Translations under genes and position numbers: made by a program
Assembly: GCA_041477005.1 (NCBI GenBank)
Contig: JBGOUJ010000209.1
Coordinates: forward strand, 1 to 11,048
From: JBGOUJ01 sp041477005
Lineage (GTDB): Bacteria; Acidobacteriota; Terriglobia; Bryobacterales; JACQDG01
Reading direction: 5' to 3'
Length of the DNA: 11,048 nucleotides
Part shown: positions 6,831 to 11,048 of the stretch, in pieces
How positions within the stretch are numbered: the first letter of the stretch is position 1
Layout: each line of letters begins with the position of its first letter
The notes under the pieces: model-generated
Database searches by the model: none
What the model was told of the DNA's origin: nothing
What the model saw: the letters and a program-made list of their open reading frames with translations, nothing else

Positions 6831-8024
6831 ATGCCCGCCAAAGCCAAGATCCTGCTGGTGGACGATGACCTCGTCAGCTTGCGCATCCTGCGCAAGGCGC
6901 TCGAGACGGCCGGCGTCTACGAGATCCGCACCGCCACCGACGGCGCACGCGGCTTAGCCGAAGCGCTCTCCTTCCAGCCCGACCTGATCATCAGCGACAA
7001 GGTGATGCCCAACATGGATGGGCTGGAATTCTGCCGCCGGGTGAAAACGACCAACTCTCTCGCCTCGACCACATTCGTCATCCTGAGCGCCATGACCGAC
7101 CCCGAGGCGAGGGTCGAAGGCCTCGATCAGGGCGCCGACGACTACCTGGTCAAGCCCTTGTCCTTCGAAGAAGTTAAGGCGCGGGTGAGAAATTTCTTGC
7201 GCCGCAGATTGCCCGGCGGGGCCGAGTCGAGCGAAAAGGCGGAGGCCGGCTCCACGGCGCCCCTCAGCCAGGTCCTTCAGTCGTTGGTTCACCTGGAGGA
7301 TCTCGTCTGGCCCGGCGCCGCCAACCGCGGCGTCCAGGCGGCCTCGGCCGCGGAGTGGATGGCCGAAAGCCTGGATATGGCTCCCGCGGAACGGCCCGCT
7401 CTGCACCTCGCCGCATACTTGCAGGAGATCGGCAAAGTCGCCCTGGATCCCAGGCTCGCCCGATTGGATCCCGTCGGAATCTCGCCCACCGATTGGGAGT
7501 CCTACCGATCCTATCCCGGCATTTCCTGCCTGGTCTTGCGCCACGTAGATGCCTTCCAGCAAGCCGCCGCACTGATCCGCCATCAGTTCGAGAATTGGGA
7601 CGGCTCCGGCTTCCCGGAGCACCTCCAAAGGGGCCAGATCCCGCTGGGGTCGCGGATTCTGCGCGTACTGGTGGACTTCTTCTACGACCTGGAGCGAGTC
7701 TCCCGGGTCGAGTCGCGAGCCCAATGGCTGGAACAGTCCCAATCGCGAGTGGGCACGGTCTACGACCCGAACGCCCACGTGGCCCTCACGCAGTACGTGC
7801 AGCAGCACCTGGACGTGATCCTGGCCAAAACGCGGCGGTTCGTGGCGGTCGAGGATCTCGAGCCGGGCATGCGGCTGGCCGCCGATCTGGTTACCCCCTC
7901 CGGCACTTTGCTGCTGCGCGAGAATGAGCTCCTGGGCGAGCGGGAAATCGCCGCTATCTTGCGCCACCACGCCATCGACCCCTTCGTCTTCAGCATCTGC
8001 GTCTATCCCAGCGCCGAGGCCTGA
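6831..8024 (+). CDS. Response regulator: receiver domain plus degenerate HD-GYP-like output domain
   Basis: This is a 397-aa protein. Residues 5-125 form an intact CheY-like receiver, with the acidic pocket DDD (11-13), phosphoacceptor Asp56 in SDKVMP, switch residue Ser86 and Lys108 in VKP. Residues about 145-335 follow the HD-GYP layout, but the key residues are altered. The HDIGK motif reads QEIGK (198-202), the THP histidine is Tyr228, the HHE triad reads QFE (252-254), and GYP reads GFP (260-262) within WDGSGFP. A C-terminal module (342-395, DLEPGMRLAADLVTPSGTLLL) resembles the segment that follows HD-GYP domains. Phosphodiesterase activity is therefore unlikely; binding c-di-GMP or a motor/chemotaxis partner is an inference. 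The ATG lies 3 bp after the motB stop, and the nearest AAGGA is 16 nt away, which suggests translational coupling to motB. Confidence 0.88.
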   Translation: MPAKAKILLVDDDLVSLRILRKALETAGVYEIRTATDGARGLAEALSFQPDLIISDKVMPNMDGLEFCRRVKTTNSLASTTFVILSAMTDPEARVEGLDQGADDYLVKPLSFEEVKARVRNFLRRRLPGGAESSEKAEAGSTAPLSQVLQSLVHLEDLVWPGAANRGVQAASAAEWMAESLDMAPAERPALHLAAYLQEIGKVALDPRLARLDPVGISPTDWESYRSYPGISCLVLRHVDAFQQAAALIRHQFENWDGSGFPEHLQRGQIPLGSRILRVLVDFFYDLERVSRVESRAQWLEQSQSRVGTVYDPNAHVALTQYVQQHLDVILAKTRRFVAVEDLEPGMRLAADLVTPSGTLLLRENELLGEREIAAILRHHAIDPFVFSICVYPSAEA

Positions 8025-8062
8025 ACCAAAAAACCCGCCCCAAGCAAAAACCCGCTCCAAAC

Positions 8063-8096
8063 AAAAAAAGGGCCCGCTGGTTTCCCAGGCAGGCCC
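8063..8096 (-). terminator. Rho-independent terminator of the FecR/DUF6600 gene
   Basis: On the minus strand a stem of 11 pairs is formed by GGGCCTGCCTGG and CCAGCGGGCCC, with one G-T wobble and one bulged C. It is closed by a GAAA tetraloop of the GNRA class and followed by seven T residues. It begins 31 nt after the gene's stop codon. On the plus strand the hairpin lacks a T-run, so it does not clearly end the mot operon. Confidence 0.85.
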
Positions 8097-8127
8097 AGAG
8101 GGAAGAAGCCTGAAGAGAATGAAATCG

Positions 8128-10296
8128 TTACTTGCGCTGCCCTCCGCCACCGTGGTCGCCGCCGCCGTGCCCTCCACCACCACGCTCGGAGGAGCCTCGG
8201 CTCTCCGATCGGGCCGCCGGCGCCGCCTGCTGCGACCGCTCGGTGATGATCGGCCGATGAATCTCGAGCTGGCGGCCGGACTGCTGCGCGCTGGACTCGG
8301 AGCGACCCCCGTAAAGCGGTGTGCTCGCCTGGGGCCGCGGCTGGGCGGGCGCCGACTCACGAGTGGCGTTTGCGGAATTGCCCCCGCGCCCGCGGGGCGG
8401 CTCGGGCTGCGACACTCCATTTTGTGAACCGCCAGCGGGTTGCGACCCGCCATTGGGCTGTCCCAGGCGCCGCCAGTTGCTGTTGCCGCCGGCGTTGGGA
8501 GCGCTCGGCTGCGGCGCTGGATTCGCCACCTGCGGCGCCGCTTGCCGATTGCCGTTGCTGCTGGGCTGCGGAGCGGTCCGGCTCGCCGCACTACCCTGCT
8601 CGCCAAGCCGCCGCCAGCCGTTGTTGACGCTGCGATCCACATTGGGAGCGTTCGGCTGCGGAGCCGAATTCGCTGCCTGCGGCGTGGGCGTGGCCGCAGT
8701 GGTCCCGCCGCCCGTTTGCCGCCAGCCGCCTCCGGTTGCAGTCCCCCCGCCGGCTTGCCGGTTAATCTGCCCCGTGACCGAACCGCCGCCGCCGGCGCCG
8801 CTGCCGTTGGGCGACCGGACGCTTGACGCTGCGCCTGCCGTGACGCCGGAGCTCTGCGCTCCAGCCGCCGGGCCGGCGGGCACGCTGGTGTGCAGCGTCC
8901 GCGCCATCTGCTGCTGCTGCTCGGCGAAGGAGGTCCGCGGCGCGGTGTTGGCCGGCTGCCGCGAATTGGTGAAGAAGCGTTGCGAGCTATTCGTGTTCGC
9001 GGGCACGGCGCCGGCGCTTACGGCCCGGTTGCTGAACTGCAGGCTCTGCCGATTCGGGACCACCGGAACCAGGCCTCGGATCTGGCCGGCACTCTGAATC
9101 TGAGACGCGCTGACCGCCGGATGATTCAGTGCCACGCCGTGGCCAAAGTTTTCGACCGTCACCGACCGCACGCCCCCATTCACGCCGGCGTTGCGGTAGA
9201 CGTTATTGATGTTGGTGACACTCACGATGTTGACGTTATTCACCACCGTGCGGCCCCGTCCATACCCCGGGTAGAACCGCTCGCCGGGAGCCAGCGGCAC
9301 CCAGCCGATATTGCCGAACCCGATGCCGACCCCGACGCCCACGCCACCATGGTGGCCCCACCCGAAGAACCCGACCAGCGCCGGCGACCAATTCGTATAG
9401 ACCACCGGTCCCGGACACCAGCCCCAGCCCAAGCCCGCCCGGAAGAGCCACCGGCCCCAGTGATACGGAGCCCAGCCCCAAGGCTCGTAGCCCACCCAGG
9501 TCCAGCCGTAATAATCGACCCAGACCCACCGGCCGTAGCTGTAAGGCGACCAACCAGGATCCGCGCGCGGATACCACACCGGCCCGTAACCCGGCGTCGT
9601 CTGCCAGTTCCCGTAAGCGTCCAGATCTTCCGCCCCGGAAACGCCCGCCGGGACGTAGCGACCGCTCTCGGAGCGCGTGATCTGGTTGTCACGCTGGTCG
9701 TTCCAGCGGTCCCACTCATCCCGGCCCTCGGCGCGAATCTGCTGCACCTGGACCTCGTTGTTGGCTCCAAGACGCACGATCATGGTCTGCCCGTAGTTGA
9801 GGACTTCCGTTCCCTGGTTCGAAGCGATCTCGACGCGGCCATCCCGGACCGTGATCTCGGTCTGGCCGTCCTCGAGCACCGCAATCCGATAGATGCCGCG
9901 CTGCACCGGCCGCACTCCCACGACCGGCGTGCTGATTTCCACGTCCGCGGTCCGATCGCGCAGGATCCGGTAAGTGATGATCCCCTTCGCAAGCTGCAAC
10001 TGGTGGCGCTGGCCCTCAAGAGAGGCCAGGATCACTTGGGTGTCTTCGCCGATGCGCAGGAAATTGGAGGAATCGAACTGGAGTTCCGCCCGAGAGCCGC
10101 GGGCTGCATAGATCTTGTCACCGGCCACCAGCGGCGCATTCACGACTGCCGCGACCCACTCGCCCGAGTCACCCCGTTGGGTAGTGACCTCCCCGTTCAG
10201 CAGGCTGACGCGCGCCACGCCGCGCTCGGCCTCTTGCGCCATAGCCAGCGGCGCCAGCATCACGACCAACCACGCCCCAATCGATCGGCACCTCAT
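8128..10296 (-). CDS. Secreted FecR-like protein with Trp/Tyr/Gly-rich DUF6600-like region and low-complexity tail
   Basis: The product has 722 aa when started at the ATG at 10296, which has GGAGG 5 nt upstream; a GTG at 10317 would add seven residues without such a site. Residues 1-20 are a signal peptide ending AMA-Q. A FecR-like beta-rich domain spans about 25-160 (VSLLNGEVTTQRGDSGEW, GSRAELQF, ISTPVVGVRP). Residues 238-345 are rich in Trp, Tyr, Gly and Pro, with units such as PYSYGRWVWVDYYGWTW and GYEPWGWAPYHWGRW, typical of DUF6600 proteins. The rest, from about 440, is Gln/Asn/Pro/Gly/Ser-rich and ends in a Gly/His-rich stretch (707-719). The tail contains a duplicated unit (540-569 and 589-618). 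The protein is probably periplasmic or surface-exposed. No sigma or anti-sigma pair is adjacent, so a FecR-type signalling role is not supported. Transcription probably comes from the sigma54 promoter at 10327-10342. Confidence 0.9.
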   Translation of the reverse strand: MRCRSIGAWLVVMLAPLAMAQEAERGVARVSLLNGEVTTQRGDSGEWVAAVVNAPLVAGDKIYAARGSRAELQFDSSNFLRIGEDTQVILASLEGQRHQLQLAKGIITYRILRDRTADVEISTPVVGVRPVQRGIYRIAVLEDGQTEITVRDGRVEIASNQGTEVLNYGQTMIVRLGANNEVQVQQIRAEGRDEWDRWNDQRDNQITRSESGRYVPAGVSGAEDLDAYGNWQTTPGYGPVWYPRADPGWSPYSYGRWVWVDYYGWTWVGYEPWGWAPYHWGRWLFRAGLGWGWCPGPVVYTNWSPALVGFFGWGHHGGVGVGVGIGFGNIGWVPLAPGERFYPGYGRGRTVVNNVNIVSVTNINNVYRNAGVNGGVRSVTVENFGHGVALNHPAVSASQIQSAGQIRGLVPVVPNRQSLQFSNRAVSAGAVPANTNSSQRFFTNSRQPANTAPRTSFAEQQQQMARTLHTSVPAGPAAGAQSSGVTAGAASSVRSPNGSGAGGGGSVTGQINRQAGGGTATGGGWRQTGGGTTAATPTPQAANSAPQPNAPNVDRSVNNGWRRLGEQGSAASRTAPQPSSNGNRQAAPQVANPAPQPSAPNAGGNSNWRRLGQPNGGSQPAGGSQNGVSQPEPPRGRGGNSANATRESAPAQPRPQASTPLYGGRSESSAQQSGRQLEIHRPIITERSQQAAPAARSESRGSSERGGGGHGGGDHGGGGQRK
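8443..8679 (-). repeat. Internal duplication in the low-complexity tail of the FecR/DUF6600 protein
   Basis: Two coding units of about 30 codons, at 8590-8679 and 8443-8532, encode QAANSAPQPNAPN...NNGWRRLG and QVANPAPQPSAPN...NSNWRRLG. They are offset by 49 residues. The conserved core is A-PQP-APN followed by WRRLG. The similarity is visible at DNA level too, which suggests a fairly recent tandem duplication. Confidence 0.75.
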
Positions 10297-10326
10297 AAGC
10301 GCCTCCAACAATTCCACCCCGGATAG

Positions 10327-10342
10327 AGCAGGTGCCGTGCCA
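10327..10342 (-). promoter_or_regulatory. Sigma54 (RpoN) promoter for the FecR/DUF6600 gene
   Basis: The minus strand reads TGGCACGGCACCTGCT. It matches the sigma54 consensus TGGCACG-N4-TTGCW at every defined position except one (C for the first T of the -12 box). The GG and GC dinucleotides have the required 10-nt separation. The predicted start, near 10316, leaves a leader of about 20 nt that contains GGAGG (10306-10302) before the ATG at 10296. Transcription would need an enhancer-binding protein. Confidence 0.75.
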
Positions 10343-10408
10343 CTCTCCTAACCGATTGAAATGGGAGGGGATCATACGATTTCAGGGGCCGGCCCAGTGG
10401 CCGAAAAC

Positions 10409-10422
10409 CACCACTTGTGGTG
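10409..10422. promoter_or_regulatory. Dyad CACCAC-TT-GTGGTG, candidate activator site
   Basis: Two perfect 6-bp arms flank TT. The centre lies about 100 bp upstream of the predicted sigma54 start, a usual distance for an enhancer-binding protein site. A GGGCCGGCCC palindrome (10386-10395) and a spaced repeat TGAAAT/ATTTCA (10357-10362 and 10379-10384) lie between it and the promoter. The protein that binds is unknown. Confidence 0.35.
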
Positions 10423-10642
10423 CCTTTGGGCCTGTGATCGGACCCCGCCGGGCCTGGTTCCTGCTTGTTCGTCGCTGGCAGTTCTCGCCGGATCACACCA
10501 GCCGGCGGCCGGCCGCGTTGGTGTCATACCCGCCCAGCTCCTCCAGCTCGCACTACAACTACCAGCACTCCCGCGCCCGCACGGAATGACCGCCTGCGCC
10601 TTCTGTCCGTTGAAAACAAGGGCCTTCTCGGAGTTCTGAAAC

Positions 10643-10670
10643 CGTTAGGTCGGGGCTGACCTAACGCTTT
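10643..10670 (+). terminator. Orphan terminator-like hairpin
   Basis: CGTTAGGTC (10643-10651) and GACCTAACG (10658-10666) form a perfect 9-bp stem with a GGGGCT loop, followed on the plus strand by CTTTT. On the minus strand the tail is GTTTC, which is poorer. No clear plus-strand gene lies upstream, so the transcript it would end is unknown. It may instead be an operator-type dyad. Confidence 0.55.
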
Positions 10671-10795
10671 TGGGGCGCGAACCGGGTTGGGATGCGGGGA
10701 ATACCGATGATACCGATGGACAGGACAGGAAGCCGCCGTGAAAACCTGTCATACTCAAGGCCCGCTTTCCTTGGGGGCACGAGGCTGACCTGGCC

Positions 10796-11048
10796 ATGAA
10801 CCCGAATACGCTAAGGATTCAATCAGAGTTTCTGGAAGCCGAGATAGAAGCTGGCATGTCGTTCGTCGCTCGTGCGCGTTCCGAACAGGCTTCCGGGAAT
10901 AAACAGGCGACTGCTACGGCGCTAGGGAACGCGAGGAAGGCGCGCCAAACGGCCGGCCGCGAACTGGACCGCCTCCGGGAGCACTTGTCCGCCGGGGAAA
11001 TCGCTCGGTTTCAGGAAAAGCTCGACGACCTGGCGCGAGCTATCGCAG
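10796..11048 (+). CDS. Small helical protein of unknown function, 3' end outside the window
   Basis: The frame is open from the ATG at 10796 to the window edge, giving 84 complete codons. The product starts MNPNTLRIQSEFLEAEIEAG and continues as charged, Ala/Arg/Glu-rich amphipathic helices (ARSEQASGNKQATATALGNA at about 27-46, ELDRLREHL at 56-64, FQEKLDDLARAIA at 72-84). No signal peptide, membrane segment or metal motif is visible. From memory it resembles the roughly 90-aa helical hypothetical proteins common in Acidobacteria, in which case only a few residues are missing. GAGG at 10781-10784 lies 11 nt before the ATG, a weak ribosome-binding site. Codon use is less GC-biased than in the neighbouring genes at some positions (ATA, CTA, AAT). 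Confidence 0.6.
   Translation, partial: MNPNTLRIQSEFLEAEIEAGMSFVARARSEQASGNKQATATALGNARKARQTAGRELDRLREHLSAGEIARFQEKLDDLARAIA

Larger units (their letters stand above)
10297..10795. other. 499-bp intergenic region between divergent genes
   Basis: No convincing gene is present. Reading frames here are short, lack domain signatures and share no codon bias with the neighbours. From left to right it contains the ribosome-binding site and sigma54 promoter of the minus-strand gene, several palindromes (10357-10422), a GC-rich stretch, a terminator-like hairpin (10643-10670), and a tandem 9-bp repeat ATACCGATG (10701-10718). No strong sigma70 promoter for the plus-strand gene at 10796 was found. Confidence 0.6.

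Noticed and set aside
6954..8642. A 562-codon minus-strand frame spanning the response regulator and the end of the FecR gene
   Set aside because: It runs through the terminator and opposite well-defined receiver motifs, and no domain is visible.
8890..10326. A 478-codon plus-strand reading frame opposite the FecR/DUF6600 gene
   Set aside because: The translation is Arg/Pro/His/Asp-rich, typical of an antisense shadow, and the minus-strand gene has a signal peptide, domains, promoter and terminator.
10371..10376. TATGAT on the minus strand as a sigma70 -10 box for the FecR/DUF6600 gene
   Set aside because: No -35 hexamer lies at the right distance, and the sigma54 site is a far better match nearer the gene.
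10506..10560. Minus-strand short peptide ELEELGGYDTNAAGRRLV before a stop, resembling a protein C-terminus
   Set aside because: A stop codon lies two codons upstream in the same frame, so there is too little sequence to support a gene remnant.
10361..10639. A 92-codon plus-strand frame ending just before the orphan hairpin
   Set aside because: The position is suggestive, but the translation is Pro/Leu/Ala-rich low-quality sequence with no start signal and overlaps several similar frames.

Overview
The window is GC-rich, with long spurious antisense reading frames opposite every large gene, as expected for a high-GC bacterium. Gene content suggests an Acidobacteriota member, possibly of the Solibacter/Bryobacter type. 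The clues are a FecR-like protein with a Trp/Tyr/Gly-rich DUF6600-like region, a methyltransferase carrying a signal peptide, and an E. coli-style MotA/MotB pair. The taxonomy is inferred from protein character only. There is no rRNA, tRNA, CRISPR array, insertion sequence or prophage gene.

Layout. (1) 193-1527, plus strand: two short genes in tandem, a class I SAM methyltransferase and a DUF6454-like beta-propeller-type protein, both with apparent signal peptides. (2) 1592-4252, minus strand, convergent with the first pair: an alpha-glucan (glycogen) phosphorylase fused behind a GAF domain of the PtsP (nitrogen-PTS enzyme I) type. It is preceded by a roughly 230-nt leader and a sigma70-like promoter. 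(3) 4629-4862, plus strand: a fragment that looks like the last CBS domain of a ClC-type chloride channel, with the rest of the gene missing. (4) 5058-8024, plus strand: a compact operon motA-motB-response regulator. The response regulator has an intact receiver domain but an HD-GYP-like output domain that has lost most of its metal-binding residues. (5) 8128-10296, minus strand, convergent with the mot operon and ended by a strong GNRA-loop terminator: a secreted FecR/DUF6600-like protein. It sits behind a near-consensus sigma54 promoter with a dyad about 100 bp upstream. (6) 10297-10795: a 499-bp gene-free region with several palindromes and an orphan terminator-like hairpin. (7) 10796 to the window end, plus strand: the start of a small helical protein cut by the window edge.

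How it fits together. The mot operon encodes the proton-driven stator of the flagellar motor, plus a phosphorylatable regulator that probably acts by binding rather than by hydrolysing c-di-GMP. The GAF-phosphorylase fusion points to glycogen breakdown gated by a small-molecule (possibly nitrogen-status) signal. The sigma54 promoter puts the FecR/DUF6600 envelope protein under enhancer-dependent control. No single new multi-gene system is evident. The most unusual items are the GAF-GlgP fusion, the degenerate HD-GYP regulator in a stator operon, and the sigma54-controlled surface protein.
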